A stretch of DNA of 64,000 bases from Morella rubra (Eukaryota; Streptophyta; Magnoliopsida; Fagales; Myricaceae): positions 28,368,900-28,432,899 of the forward strand of contig CM025849.1 of the NCBI GenBank assembly GCA_003952965.2, in the 5' to 3' direction. Made by a program: the position numbers and the translations under genes. How positions within the stretch are numbered: the stretch's first letter is position 1; every line of letters starts with the position of its first letter. Positions 1 through 12,118 of this stretch are shown in pieces. Below the pieces are notes generated by a model, which worked only from the letters and a program-made list of their open reading frames with translations, was not told the DNA's origin and made no database searches.

Positions 1-1010
1 ATATGCCCCATTGTTGTCCCGGAGGGTCCCTGATATCTGTCTGTCGTATGATATGCAATCATCTTTTTATTATCCTTTTTTATTTCTAGGGATTTGTTTT
101 GAAATTGCGTATAGCTCAGGACATCGATAGCTAGTGGGCCTTACCCCGATATTGATGTTCTATTTTTTTGCTTTCTCGAGGGGCGGAAGCAATTAGATAT
201 GCTGAGAAAAACCTTCACTGGATGAAAATGAAACAGTATTGATGGTTTTTAAAAAGATTATTGATGGTTTTTTATAACTTGAAGAGCATAATCAAATAAA
301 TAGGATAAGGACAAATGGGATATTTAAATATAAGTGGAGGTATCATCCAACCCCGATTTTGAAGTTCTACCTACCATATTCATTGGGTAAACCAAACAGC
401 TATGCATTAAAGCAAGTATCTATTTATAAGTAAGTAGTTTTTTTTTTTAATTTAATATATCGTATGTGTGTACGTAACTTAATTACTCTCAAATAAAGCT
501 TCTAATAATGGACAAGTAGTGGCCTTTGGTTACTTACATCCCTCTATGATCATATTATCTTAGTAAGTACTTAACTCAATCCTTTCACTATTTTTTCACA
601 AACTCCCATAAAACTTCAATCTTTCTAGATTTTTAGATTACATCCAAAATTAAAAAAAAAAATTAAAAATTTTCATTTGCCAAACAGTACTGGTGATGTT
701 TGGTAATGAAAATTTCTCAAAATTGTGTGTCATTACAGAAATTTTGTCTTCTAATGCGGCTAGTCCTTCATTGTTCTACCAAAAAAAAAAAATTAAAAAT
801 CTGAATAAATTACAGAAAAATGCAAAATAAAAGAGACACAAATTGAATTAAATACTAATGATGCAAATCAAATTAGAAAAATTTATAAAAAAAAAAAAAA
901 TTGTATGGCACTCAAATCAACAAAATAATATGAAATCCTACAGAAATTTGAATAAAATATGACTGAAAAAAATAATAGATACACAAAAAATTGAAATAAA
1001 ATCCTTTAGA
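1..1010. repeat. TNL upstream-spacer copy (left edge)
   Basis: This AT-rich non-coding DNA matches the spacer upstream of TNL-D (about 59.9-60.37 kb, continuing at 61.42-61.95 kb after an hAT insertion) almost base for base. It also matches the spacer upstream of TNL-A (19.58-19.97 kb). Shared stretches include the words around gcgtatagctcaggacatcg and the run beginning at 'acagctatgcattaaagcaa'. In the other copies this spacer lies 5' of a minus-strand TNL, so another cluster member probably lies just left of the window; that is inference. No coding potential is seen. Confidence 0.75.
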
Positions 1011-1262
1011 AGATAACAAAAAAAATTGAATCAAAAAAATATTAGAAAACACAAGAGACTAAAAACTAGATCTAAATATCTTGTTCATCCACTTTTCACA
1101 GACTCTAAATATCTTGTTCTTTACAGATTATCCCATTAAAAATGTTGGCTTTAAAGACCAATTATCGAATTGGAGTTTGTGGATAACGGTTTGATCCAAA
1201 AGATTTCTTATACTGTTTGAAAAATAAACATAAAGGATTGTTAGTCATGAGAAACTTAATTG

Positions 1263-2603
1263 TTGCATATGTCGAAAAACGAACGCGCTAGCTAGTCTCG
1301 TTCGGAACTATGCCACTCGGTGATTTGCACAGTATATTGACGGTGCTATCACTAAAAGAAAATTGACTTTTCATTTCAAGTTCTTAGGTTTCAGATCAAA
1401 TTTTGTTTAAAAAATATGCCCTTTTTTGACAAAACAAAAAATTTCCTTACCCAAAGGGTGATCATGACTAAAATGTAGTTCAAACTATGTGAAAAACCGT
1501 CGGGATGGTTTACGAGTGACGCACAACCATATGTCACAAATTTCTAAAAATCCATTTCGTTAGAGAAATTGCACCCCGATTTGCACGCTTTAATAACCTG
1601 TCCACACCTACTTTTGAGTGACAATCCAGTTCATCACCCATCTATGATGCAGCGTTATTCGTCACAAAAGCTGAAATTTTTTTTAGACGGTTCTGCAAAA
1701 ATGTGCGCACGGACATTGGGTTACCATCCAGTTCGTCACCCATCTGTGACGCAACACTATTAGTCACAAAAGCTAGAATTTTGTTTGAAGGGTTCTACAA
1801 AAATGTGCGCATAGATGTTTATGGACTCAAATGGTTGACACGAATCTGACGCAGACGTCTGTGCAAAACAACTATTTACCGTTTATAGGGTATAAAACTA
1901 TACAAGTGCTAATGACCGGCCAATAGTGGTCCTCCACGGTGCACGCTTGCTCACCATTACTCTTCCGCATGTCCACAACTGTTCGAACGCATTAAGATCC
2001 TACATGATTTTCTCAATGGTTCGAGATTTGGCATTTATTGCGCACAAATACGATTGGTCCACGAGGAAAATGTCTCCGTACGCACAATTTTGGATAGTCC
2101 GGACACTGTTGATAGATTTTTAGGTCGACCAAAAACCATTTGAATGGCAAACCTCTCGCAACTAGCGCCATTTCCGCTCAAACCTCTAACGTTTCTCGTT
2201 TGCAAAAAGACTTTCAACGTATATTTCCGTTCACCATCGCCGGCTGGTGGCTAATCATTGTGTTGATAAGTACTGCCTTAGGTTGTAGGATTGTTGGACT
2301 ATAATTTTGTGTAATTTGGCGTTGTTTTGCAGGGGTTGTGGAGGTGTGGAGGAGACCGGCCATTGCTAAGCCCACTCGGTCTTCTTCCCTGAACCGTAAA
2401 GACGATTTGTACTACCGTTTGGATGTGGAATAATACTTCTAAACGTTGTCATTTTGTTTAAGTTATTTTTAAGGATTTTTATTTCGCTCGTCCGAATGTT
2501 GTATTTAGATCATGCGCATGTGACGTATAGTTTCTTTCAAACATCACTGTATTTTTCATGACATGTGCACGAGTGTCATAGTTTCTTTAATCGTGGGAGC
2601 CTT
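1263..2603. other. transposon-derived non-coding region, left flank of the LTR
   Basis: This region is less AT-rich than its surroundings and has no convincing gene. It carries short tandem repeats and degenerate words resembling cgttcggac / tccggacac. The word tccggacactgttg at 2098-2111 recurs at 23041-23054, beside the other plant-transposon-protein gene in the window. I read it as the non-coding part of an old DNA transposon that the adjacent LTR interrupted. The element class is not certain. Confidence 0.4.
1626..1818. repeat. two-copy tandem repeat, ~102 bp period
   Basis: The block starting ccagttcatcacccatctat at 1626 recurs at 1728 as ccagttcgtcacccatctgt. Both copies continue through 'gtcacaaaagct' to 'caaaaatgtgcgca'. 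The copies differ by scattered substitutions, so the duplication is old. The small reading frame over it is a by-product of the repeat. Confidence 0.7.
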
Positions 2604-3493
2604 TGTAATACTCCTAACCTTTTGAGCTACTTTTGAGACTCTTGTGTTAAGGTTTTTCTTTTAATATCTTTAGTAATTGTGTTTTTTTCCTTAGTATTTG
2701 CTTTATTTTCTTAATTTGTGCCTTATTTAGTATTTATCATTTGATTAATTGCTTAAAGGATTTCTTTCCTTTAATTTTTAATCTTTGAATTGAGATCACT
2801 ATTTTTAGTGCAAATGCATGTGTTTAAATTGCCTAATTGACTCAATTTTATTTCCTCTAATATTTTAAGTAATTATGCTCTTTGGTATTTGTTTAATTGC
2901 TTCGGTTTCTAAATTTGTGACTTTAGTATTTTAATTTACCTTTTTAATTTAAATTTCTTATGTGCTTTCTTTCTTTAATTCTTAAATCCTTACAATATTT
3001 AATTTTGAATAGGGCTGAAATTCCTTTTTTCTTGGTTAATATTTTATTTTCAACCCATGTTTTCATAATCTCTCCTTACTCATATTAATGTGATAGCATT
3101 TGTCCAAATTAACTTTATTAATTCATGTAATTGATTTTATTTGAGCTTAATTATTTTAAAATGTTTATTTAATTTTATTTAAATTTCAATTTAGGCTGAA
3201 CCAAATGGGATTTGGGCTTGAAAATTCTTGGACCTAAAGGCCTACAAAATCAAGCCCATTAAAAAGACTCATGTGGCCGGTCATATCACACACCATCTTC
3301 ACAAATAGAACTTCATGATGGCGAGTATAAGACAAAAGTCACTTTTGTGACACATGGCAACAAAAATCCAACTGAATATTTCGACCCAATTACATGCATT
3401 GCTTCTCTAGGTTAACACCCCACCATTATTGCAACTTTTTCACTTTTGCATTTAGGTCCCCATCCTACCCACTAGCAATCATTACTTGCAAGA

Positions 3494-3500
3494 TATATAA
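3494..3500 (+). promoter_or_regulatory. TATA-like box inside the LTR
   Basis: The sequence tatataa is followed about 40 bp later by 'gacacacgcgcgcacactca' and a purine-rich leader, as expected for the U3/R boundary of an LTR promoter. The placement is suggestive only. Confidence 0.4.
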
Positions 3501-3538
3501 ATGCTACCTTTTTGCAAGACACACGCGCGCACACTCAC

Positions 3539-3700
3539 TTGAAGAAAGAGAGAAATCGTGAAATAGAGAGAGGGAGGGGAGAAACAGCCTCGGAAAAGAG
3601 AAGGGAGAGAGAGGCCGGAAAAAAAGAAGAGGGAGAAGAAGAAGAAAAGAGGAAGAAGAGAGAGAAAGAAAAATCAGTGAAAAGAAAGGGGGAAAGAGGT
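3539..3700 (+). repeat. purine-rich (GA/GGA) low-complexity tract
   Basis: About 160 bp is nearly all A and G on the plus strand, with gagaga and gaagaa words. It generates spurious Glu/Arg/Lys-rich (plus) and Ser/Leu/Phe-rich (minus) reading frames of 70-80 codons, which I do not accept as genes. It lies directly downstream of the TATA-like box, within the LTR. Confidence 0.8.
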
Positions 3701-6679
3701 AAGGCATTTTGCCTTGCATGGTTCAGCCATGGGAGAGCACCTCTCCCATAAGCCATTTTTCTTTTTTTTTTCTGCCCTCTTGAAACCCTTCTCTAACCTT
3801 AGATCCTTGTTTTAGGGAGTTTTCTAAGCTAGCTAAAGTTCATCCGAAGACATCTAGGTAAGGGGTAGATTTTTGTGCTTTGGTATGGGAAAATATGTCA
3901 TTTTAGTAAAACTTTAGCTTGTTTATGGTTGCTGTTTCTTGTGAACCGATGATCTACATGCTGGGTATGTGATTTGTGAGGAGTTTATGCTCTCTAGTTG
4001 CTTGCATGTGAGGTTTAGAATTTAGATCATATATTTTTGTAAGTTTATATTTCAATATGCATAAAAATGAGAGTTGTTGTGAAGTGTTAGCCTAGATGAT
4101 GATTATTGTGTGTTTAAAGGCCACGAGTATGGCCAAAAATTTTGTTTGGGAGGAAAGAGAGCCCACGGCTTGGTTTTGGGTGAAGGGGATGTACATGCAT
4201 GTGGTTTTTAAGTGATTTTGCTTCATGGTTGCCATAACCGAATGTGTCATGTGGTGTATTTGCTTGTTGATGATGCAAAAAATGGAGTAAGATGGTCATA
4301 TAAGAGAAAAGGAACAAAGTACTGATCTTTGTAGAGCTATTTGCAAGCTCAAGAAGAAGCTTTGACTGAAAACATGAGATTTGGCAAAGGTTAATATAAA
4401 AAGTCTAACGATTGATGTATTTGTGTTCTCTTTTCTTTACACATATGTCATTTGAAGCTTGAGCATGCATATTGGGTACTATCACGTTAATAATGAATGA
4501 TAACATACTAAATTTATAGATTAAACATGGTTAGAGGTGAAAGAAATCACATACAAAATGTTTTGGTAGTGTAAAATAGACATAAGAGTGCCCTATCCAT
4601 TGATGCATGTTGAAATACTTGGAGTTTTCATGTAAACATTTCCAGATATGAATTTTAGGAGTCTTAGGACTTACCTTAAAAATTTCAGTGAAAAAGGATA
4701 AGAGTAAAGGTCTGAAATGCCCTTGGAAGCTCCTAGGGGCAGTTTTCGACATTTCTGGGAAAATTAGGGGTAAAAACGTCTAAACTTAAAATTTGGGCTT
4801 ATGGCAGTGTTGGGCTTAGCTTAATGAGGTTAGATTTAAATTTTGAGTTCAAAACCATTTTAAACGAGGCCTAAAACACAAGGCCTAAAAAATACTAAAA
4901 CCTGACCTGTTAGTAAATATAGCAAGAAAAGAAAAGAGGCTTAGTTAAAAATCTAGATTTGCATCATATGGAGCCCATTAAGCCCAATAGCATTAATGAG
5001 GTGAAAAGATAAAGAAATAAATAATAGATATAAGAAAATAAATTAATTAGATATTAATTTTAGAAATAAACAAAAGAAGGATAATAAAGCAACTAATATA
5101 AGCCTTATATTCAATAAATTGGAATCTAGTCAAGAAATGCAATTAGTAAGGAAATGAGCTTGCATAATAAAGAGAACATGTTAAATCATTTCTTTTGAAT
5201 AAATCGCTTTTGCAAGTTCATGAAATTGCATGTTTGCATTTCATTCTTATTGAAATATTTATAAGTTGTGAATTGCATATGATGATTAATGTATCATATT
5301 TTACTACATGATGCATAGAACGTGCTAATATTTTTCTCTCTTAATGTTCAAATGTCAACTGAATTTTTAATTGGCAAAGTGCATTCCATTGATCGTCTTT
5401 GATGAATTATTTATTGGTGATGCATATGATGAGTCATGTTGCATCAACATATCATGGGTATAAGAATATTGTTAACCAAAATGAAACCTATATTCAGAGG
5501 TGGTCCTGAGATCAGGTGACGGTACCGTTCACAGTGGGATAGTGCAAACCACCACTTAGAGGATAATAGTTGGTATCCTTAGGCGATGGAACAATTATGC
5601 CTAACCGGGTCCTGGTGTCGAGGCACGGGACAGTCCCAGAGGAGAGGAGGGACACACAACCTGGACTCTGGGGGTTAAACAGAGCGTAGTAAGAACACCT
5701 CTACTGGACCAGAAAAGAAAGAAAGAAAGTGAAATGACCGAGAAAAACGGGTGCATCATTTATGCATTGCATCGCTCATACCTCATTATTTTGTTTATTA
5801 TAAGTATTGGTTCATTGTTGATTATTCACTGCTTTGGTTATTTCTGTTTAATATCCTTGCATATCATGTCCCCTTTCCCCCATTACTGAGTTAATAGGAC
5901 TCAACCATTTTATGTTTATTTGTGTTTGCCTTTTTATTGTTAAGCAGGATATTGGATTATTTCAAGGCCGCAGAGATTTTAGATGCAATGTCTGTTTTGT
6001 ACCCCCCACTTCATTGTTTCTTTTATTTTCTTTTGATGGCAGTGTTTCAAAACTATTTTTGATCCTTTGAAACGCAGTTGTATAGGCTAGGTGGACTATA
6101 GGAAGCTCACATTTTTGTATAACCTAGGCCTATTCTTTTGTAATCCTCCCGAATGACCTTTTTGTATCAAACTGTGTTCGTTTAAAGGAAAGTGTGTATT
6201 TCTCTATGTTGATTTCTTGCTACAAGGTTTATTTATTTCCTTTAATTATGCTTTAATCTTTTTATAATACCAATCAGTTTTCAACCTAATTTGTTAATGA
6301 GATTTTCCTAAATAAGTGCATATTATTACGATATGATACTTTTTACGATTTTGCCATTTTCGTTTTAGTCGTTAACTGACTAAAGTTTTCCTTAGTATAG
6401 TGCAAATATACTGATTTTAATATTTTATGCAATTTCACTTCCATTGTTCAAGTTTCTAAATCGACTTACGACCTTCTTTTTAACCAGTAACCTTTTTAAT
6501 CAAGACTTTCGCTAAGTAAATTCGAGGGCATTACACCGGTCTTAAGAGTTTTTATTGTACGGTAATCCTCGAATTGTGTGCATGCGATTCTTATACTCGA
6601 GCCGATAGGGTAAGTACCAGCACGGGGCAAGTACAAGCACGAGGCGTAATAACCTTCTTTGCAGTATTGGACATGCTGG

Positions 6680-7450
6680 AACAAACTTGATGCGGAGGAC
6701 GTCTTCCGTACGTTTCAAGGTTTACGCCAGAATGATATGATTCCATTCTAGCGTATGCACTTGATATTCACATACTGCATTGAGTTGAGGCGCCACACAA
6801 CAAAGTGTCGTATTGCAAGGGGCGTGCTGATGCTGTTTATGTCCCAAGGAGTGATTATGGATCTATCTCTCTATATTTTTTTCACACTTCAGTGAAGCGA
6901 AGACACCTTCGAGTTCTGGGTTACTATACGATCTTCTCTTGACATAGTTCCTCCATTCTGTGGGTTGCATTGATATACAGGATGAGACAAGGATGAACCA
7001 TCTTGTTGCAATCTCTCGGAACACTTTGAAGCATTCCATGGGTGAACAAAGGTGGCATTAGCTATGACGGGCTACCGATGCCGGAGTGGCACAGCTAGTG
7101 CAGGTGCCATGGTCGAGGAGAGTTCCACTCAGGGGGCGCAGGCAAAGCAACCAGCCTAGATGGACGCGTGGATGGGGGAGTTGAAGAAGGCTTTTCAGGA
7201 GATAGTGGAGCCCACATAGCAGTTGAGCATCGATATGGGTGCTCCATTGACCACTGTTGAGAGTAACTATGTTCTTATGGAGAGCACCCTAAGGGAGGAG
7301 GTGGTGTCATTCGAAAGGATTTGTCTTCCGTGCCGCAAATCATGCCCCACCTATAGCAATTTATCACTACCACTTCGACACAACTACAAACACTTACAAG
7401 GCAGGCAGACACTATGGAGGAGTTGTTGGGAAAAGTCAATGAGGTCGCCG
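6680..7450 (+). pseudogene. degenerate 'putative plant transposon protein' gene fragment
   Basis: Conceptual translation gives pieces collinear with the 21.4-22.65 kb gene: EDVFRTFQG (there EEIFRIFQG), then NDMIPF followed a few codons on by IFTYCIEL, then FEFWVTIRSSLDIVPPFCG, and near 7.17-7.3 kb a segment starting MDAWMGELKKAFQEIV. In-frame stops and frameshifts break it throughout. The family is usually annotated as a plant transposon-protein domain of unknown biochemical role. The N-terminal part is not recognisable; the solo LTR may have separated or replaced it. Confidence 0.6.
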
Positions 7451-7760
7451 AAGGAGTACCCCCTTAACCTAACCCATCTCATGATTAAATTGTCCGTTTA
7501 GTTATTTATTTATGTTTATTTCACGTTATGTTTTTTTGGACATTTATAGTTATATTTGACATTTACGGATTTGTATTTTGGATAATTTATGTTAATTATG
7601 CTTTGTGATGGTTATTAAGCATGTTTCTTATAATGGCTATTAAGCATGCTTCTTATGATGGCGGCTATCAAGCGTGTTTCTTCTTAAATTAACGATATAA
7701 CTAAGAATAGTTGTTTATATCAATATTTATTTTTTGGCATGTCATTAATTAATAAAATTC

Positions 7761-8060
7761 TTGGTGCAATCAATTAATAAAGTTATTGGTGTTATTAGCT
7801 AATAGTGATAATAATAGTAGTAAACAATTAATCAATTAAGTAATAGTAATCAATTAATCAATTAAGTAATAGTAGTACTCATGAAATGATATAACTATGA
7901 AATTGTGGTTTGCATCACTATTTAGTTCTTGGAACTTCTTGGTGCAATCAGTTAATAAAGTTCTTAGTGTTATTAACTAATATTATTAATTGTATTAGTA
8001 AACAAATAATCAATTAACTAATCGTAATCAATTAAGTGTAATTAATTAATCAGTTAATAG
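7761..8060. repeat. AT-rich imperfect tandem repeat
   Basis: The word ttggtgcaatca(a/g)ttaataaag begins at 7761 and again at 7939. Each copy is followed by multiple 'aatcaattaa' units and by 'agtagtact'. The rest of 7.5-8.06 kb is simple AT-rich sequence with no gene signal. Confidence 0.65.
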
Positions 8061-8079
8061 TAGTACTAAACCATTCGGA

Positions 8080-9600
8080 CGTTACAAAATGTGTCTGGAC
8101 GGATATTTATGAAAAACGACATCGTGTCAATTGCCTGTAAACACGGTCGTTTTTTTAATAAAAGGTGTTGTTTGGTCCTTTCAACCGTTCAGACGGATTT
8201 AAATACCCTGCGATTCTGCGAATGAACATAGCTCGTAACGACATCTTTTTTTGGTTGTTAAAACAACATTACTGCTTTAATGGAAACAGCCCAAAATGGA
8301 GTCGTTTTATAATGAAAACGGTGTCGTTGCATTTTAAATCACCGTATGGACGTTTATTAGTTCAGAACGGTTTCGAAATTATTGGCGGCAAATTTTCACT
8401 CCAAAAAATTTACCGGGGCTCCCGTCTGGACTAACTCGAAGGCGTTCGCACGAGTTTTACCCATAATGAAAGGCTATAACCCAGAAATAAGCGTTCATGC
8501 GCGAAACTCTTCGAAAACTCCCCAAATCTTCCCGAGCTCTAGCTACTTGTTCAAGAATTGGTTTTGGAGGAATTGAAAAACATTCTTCCCGAAAGAGTTG
8601 GTTTTATGAGTTTTTGGTGAAAATTGGTTTTTTTTTTTTTTGTGTGATGTTTTGATTCTAAATCTGTTTTTGATGCATCTAACCACTTCAATGATTGTTT
8701 TATTGTAGAAAATAAGTGGAGAGGGAGCTAGATAAACAAGATTTCGGAGCATTGTTGGATTATGAGGTACAGTTTTTTGAGTTTTTGTGGGTTTTGCAGT
8801 GAAAGCATGTTTCTTTTTCGATTTTTTTTTTGTTTAATGATTTTGGTAGCTTATAAATATGTTGGGTTATTGTTTAGAGTTTGTTTGATGTGAAAATCTA
8901 TGAGTTTATGCATTGTTTTTTGGATTGAAATCAGTTTGGCAACCTATTTTTTCAAGGCCTCTATTTCTTTGATAATCGCAATTCGAACGATTATTGGAAC
9001 TGTGTGAACAATATCAAGTATTGTCCGAGCGTGAAGCTTTGTAAATGACATAGTTGTTTGATATTCAAAACAGAGTCGTTTTTTGAATGAAAACATTTTA
9101 CTATTGCAATCCGAACGGCAATTGGACTGTGCGAACAGTTTGTATCTGTTCGGACACAGTTTTTTTTTTTTTTTCAAATGCATTCCATTTAGTAGCCTTT
9201 TAGACTTGTTTGGGTTGCCGAAGGAGCAGTAATTCCCGAAATGTCCAACATGTGGAAAGTTTAGGATTCGTCTATCCGTAATATATGTAAGTGATTTGGT
9301 CATTGTGCGCAATATAGTTATAAAAAATTTTGGTGTCGCTCTGAGGGATATTCATCGTGTTGCTTATATACTAGTCTTTGGACGGTGGGTGTATAGCCTC
9401 AATGGTGAATACAAGTACCCGGGGACTAAGGAGAGATGCTGCCAAAATTTCTAACGCATCGAGCACAATGATCAGGACATTTATATACATTATAGATAGT
9501 CTAATCTTGAATAGGATAAGACCTGTCAAGCGGAGAAATAAGGTGCTGGTGGTGAACTATCATTATTGTGTAGGTGATTGTTTTTGTGTGTCTTTCACTG
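8080..9600 (+). other. 5' non-coding region of a degenerate CACTA-type element
   Basis: This lies directly 5' of the CACTA transposase remnant. It has many degenerate copies of a cggac/cgttcgg word on both strands (near 8075, 8190, 8975, 9027, 9115 and 9145), like the subterminal repeats of CACTA elements. The reading frames of 60-120 codons here lack family resemblance and are interrupted by homopolymers. No intact CACTA terminus was found at the left side. Confidence 0.35.
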
Positions 9601-9611
9601 AAGGTTAGATA

Positions 9612-10160
9612 ATGGAGAAGAGCAGGACTCATGAACAAGACCGGTTTGGTGTGAGGTAAAAGGAAGGTGTCTAGGTGTTTATGTGTATCGCCCGAAACTC
9701 TGCGGATAGTCGTGGTAAAAAAAAGGCTCAATGTCGAAGATGTAAGAATGTATTATTTCAAGCTATACAAAATATGGAGGATCACTAAGAAGATTTACAT
9801 TTATTAGGTACTACGCGGAGAAGCAATTCGACCTCTTCCAGTCGGCTAGTGACTCAAACAGAGCCAAAATTGAGTAGTGGGCAGTTTGAAAGGAATATAA
9901 ATGATGACATTCGAGACATTTTTGAGAACTTTGAGGCGGGAGCAGCTATAGACTATTCCATATGAAGTCAGAGAATAACTTGAGTGTGAAATCATTTGAG
10001 GAGGTATTAGGTTTGACAAAAGAAGCATTCCTCGTTGGGGAGACTTTTCTGACTTTTTACTATGAGATGAGGCAGTTGAGAAAGAATTTAGAATTTAGTT
10101 ATGAGAGCATATATGATGCCTATTAATGATTGCATGTTATTTTGGAAGGACAATAGTAAG
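9612..10160 (+). pseudogene. CACTA (En/Spm) transposase N-terminal remnant
   Basis: Starting at ATG 9612, translation through stops reads MEKSRTHEQDRF, then KEGV, then ARNSADSRGK, then CRRCKNVLFQAIQ. This matches in order the N-terminal transposase-associated region of plant TNP2-type proteins (Met-Asp-Lys-Ser-Trp start, a Gly-Val region, and Cys-X2-Cys followed by NVLF). Further on, near 10.11-10.15 kb, NDCMLFWKDN matches the conserved Asn-Asp-Cys...Trp-Lys motif that lies downstream in TNP2. Several in-frame stops are present and the long catalytic part is missing, so the gene is dead and deleted. Assignment rests on motif recall. Confidence 0.6.
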
Positions 10161-10369
10161 TTACATGACAAAATTGATATTTTTCCCTTTAAATATTGAT
10201 TCAACATTGTTCATGAGGATATACAAAAAAAAAAAAAAGGGAATAATTTTGCTCAAGCAAATAAAATTTTTCTATTTTTTCTCCAAACACGATCTGAACA
10301 TAAGCATCATTTCAGCCAACATAGAACTAACTCTAGAAAACAAAATTGAAAGATAAACATATATGTTAC

Positions 10370-10858
10370 CTGTCATGTAAATCCCAACCGGAGATATTGC
10401 CCACTTATGTTAAAGCAGATCTCCATGTTTGCATTTTCTCCATATCAACTCTTGGGTCTTTTTCATGATCATTGAAAGCCTCTGCAAATTTCCTCCTCTG
10501 CTTTCGTACATCTGATGGCTCCACGTGATAGAAAACAGAAAAAATCGTCAACCCCATGCCTTTGCTGCATCTGACTATCTTTGCAAGTTCAATCAAACAC
10601 CATCTAGAGGATGCATAATTTTCTGAGATAACAACGATGGTATACATAAATTCTTGTATTGTTTTTAAGAGACCTTTAGAAATATCTTCTCCTCTCTTGA
10701 GTTTCACGTCATCACTAAAGGCTAGAATGCCTTTTTGTTTCAAAGCACCAGAAAGATGGTCTGTAAAACTCGCTAAGGAAAACTTCATGGATCCATGGAG
10801 GTGTTGAAGAAAAGGAAGAAAAAAATGGCGAGGCTATTGGAGTGATCATGGACGCCAT
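10370..10858 (-). pseudogene. TIR-domain-only relic of a TNL gene
   Basis: This is one minus-strand exon homologous to the first exon of TNL-A to D. The start at 10858 gives MASMITPIASP. The next region should contain FHGEDTR but is deleted with a frameshift. The rest, from FTDHLSGALKQKGILAF to HEKDPRVD, is a good TIR: SRWCLIELAKIV carries the conserved Glu of TIR NADases. Near the exon end, ALTEVG of the other copies is ALT-stop-VG here, a GAA to TAA change. The splice donor (exon ends 10370) survives, but no NB-ARC exon follows on the minus side; transposon DNA lies there. It is an exon left by deletion, not a functional TIR-only protein. Confidence 0.8.
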
Positions 10859-11039
10859 TTGTTACTTTAGAGCTTGTTTGAGTCAATGCCAACACAGAAA
10901 CCGAAGAGAATCGGAGAACAAAGAGGTTACTGATATATGCAAGGGAAATGGTCAACGTGATGAAACTTCTAGGTGGCTACAAAAGTCAGCCGTCAAAGCG
11001 TACTTCGCGGCATTCGAAAGGGACAAAAATTCTCAGCAA

Positions 11040-11790
11040 TAATCAATTGGTTCTCCATTCTCTGTGTTTTTCTTTTCTGTGCACTCCCAAAGCAATTTTC
11101 GTATTTTAATAATCCTTTATGACCACTATGCAAAGTCTTGAAGTGAAGCTGGAGAGAAATTAGGTGGATTATTAATCTGGAACCTTTCAGGTTTGAATCT
11201 ATTTCTGAATGGGTAAAGATCATTCTATATCCATGACAGCAGCTGGGAATCAGTGAATCTGAACAGAGGAATTTTGCTCTTTTGGCTGCCATTATTATGG
11301 ATACTGTGGGGCTTGCTAGAAACGAATTTGTGCATCAGACTAAAGTTCTAGATACTCTGTAACTATTGGAAATAGTACAGAGGATATGGATGGAGCACAA
11401 TCCAGCTTGGTGGCAAAAAGTCCAGGAGCTTATGTTAGTCGGCTCCCTTCTCCCAGTTGGCTCCATAAAAATCAACTTTGATGTTACGGACCTTTTGTCT
11501 CCGTCAAAAACCAAATTTAACAATACATTCTTCCTTTTGTTGAGCCTTTGCTTATCTTCCTGAAAAGCTTATCAAGCAACGCCCTCGCTGTCTTGCCAAG
11601 TATATATAAGCCATATAGGAGTTAGTCCAAACGCCACCTATGCACCACTGTTCTGTTATTCGAAATGCACGACTGCTCTGTTCCTCACTTTTTACAGAGA
11701 AACAAGATGCAATAAAACGTAAGATAAACCAAAACAAGGTCGAGGAAAAAAAATTTAGAAGAACCTCTTTCTCGAGCGTCTGCATCTGCA
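11040..11790. repeat. duplicated intergenic block, copy 1 (with 20430-21275)
   Basis: The block from 'aatcaattg' through 'gtttgaatc', 'tatccatgacagcagctggg' and 'accaaatttaacaatacatt' to 'cgagcgtctgcatctgcaa' matches 20430-21275 in the same order and orientation. It lies 3' of TNL-A, as the other copy lies 3' of TNL-B, so it belongs to the ancestral duplicated TNL unit. No gene is recognisable in it. Confidence 0.75.
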
Positions 11791-12118
11791 ATATAGGCTC
11801 GGGATAATAGAAGAAGATTTCTCAAGAAAGAGTTCTTTGAATCCATAGGCCTAAAAAGCTGCCGAAAGCCCATATGCCTAACTATTCTTTAGGACCATCA
11901 CGATTAGAACTCATGGAAGGATATTCAAAAAGTAGAAAATGTAATAAATTGATGCAATTCAAGGATTCTCTTGATACAGTGAGTCTGCAAAGGCAAATTC
12001 TAGCAATATGTAATCTAATAAGTACATCTGTTCTTGTGGCTTTGCATCTTAAAGCAATAATTGTGACAACTGGGAAGAAGGACCTCTGCAAGATATTAAT
12101 GTAATAATTTGTGTGGAT

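Larger units (their letters stand above)
2604..6535 (+). mobile_element. probable solo LTR of a Ty3/Gypsy retrotransposon (Tekay-like)
   Basis: The block is bounded by tgtaatactcct at 2604 and cgagggcattaca at 6535, the TG...CA imperfect inverted ends usual for this LTR class. Inside, in order, are a TATA-like box near 3494, a purine-rich leader, and a distal part with 'ttactgagttaataggactc', a motif I associate with long plant Gypsy LTRs. No protease, reverse transcriptase or integrase reading frame is present. No tRNA primer-binding site follows the right end, which argues for a solo LTR. I could not find a matching 5-bp target duplication (gcctt left, ccggt right), so the boundaries or class could be wrong. 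The orientation given assumes the TATA-like box is functional. Confidence 0.55.

Noticed and set aside
3504..3756. Reading frames of 71-79 codons on both strands
   Set aside because: They are created by the purine-rich tract; composition is almost only Glu/Arg/Lys or Ser/Leu/Phe and no homology is apparent.
6536..6560. Primer-binding site that would make the LTR the 5' LTR of a full element
   Set aside because: The sequence after the LTR (ccggtcttaag...) does not resemble a tRNA-complementary site, and no gag-pol follows.
7761..8060. CRISPR-like spaced repeats
   Set aside because: Repeats are AT-rich, irregular and imperfect in a plant genome; this is ordinary tandem duplication.
8944..9312. 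122-codon minus-strand frame
   Set aside because: No motif is recognisable, it contains a homopolymer-encoded Lys run, and it lies antisense in CACTA-like non-coding DNA.
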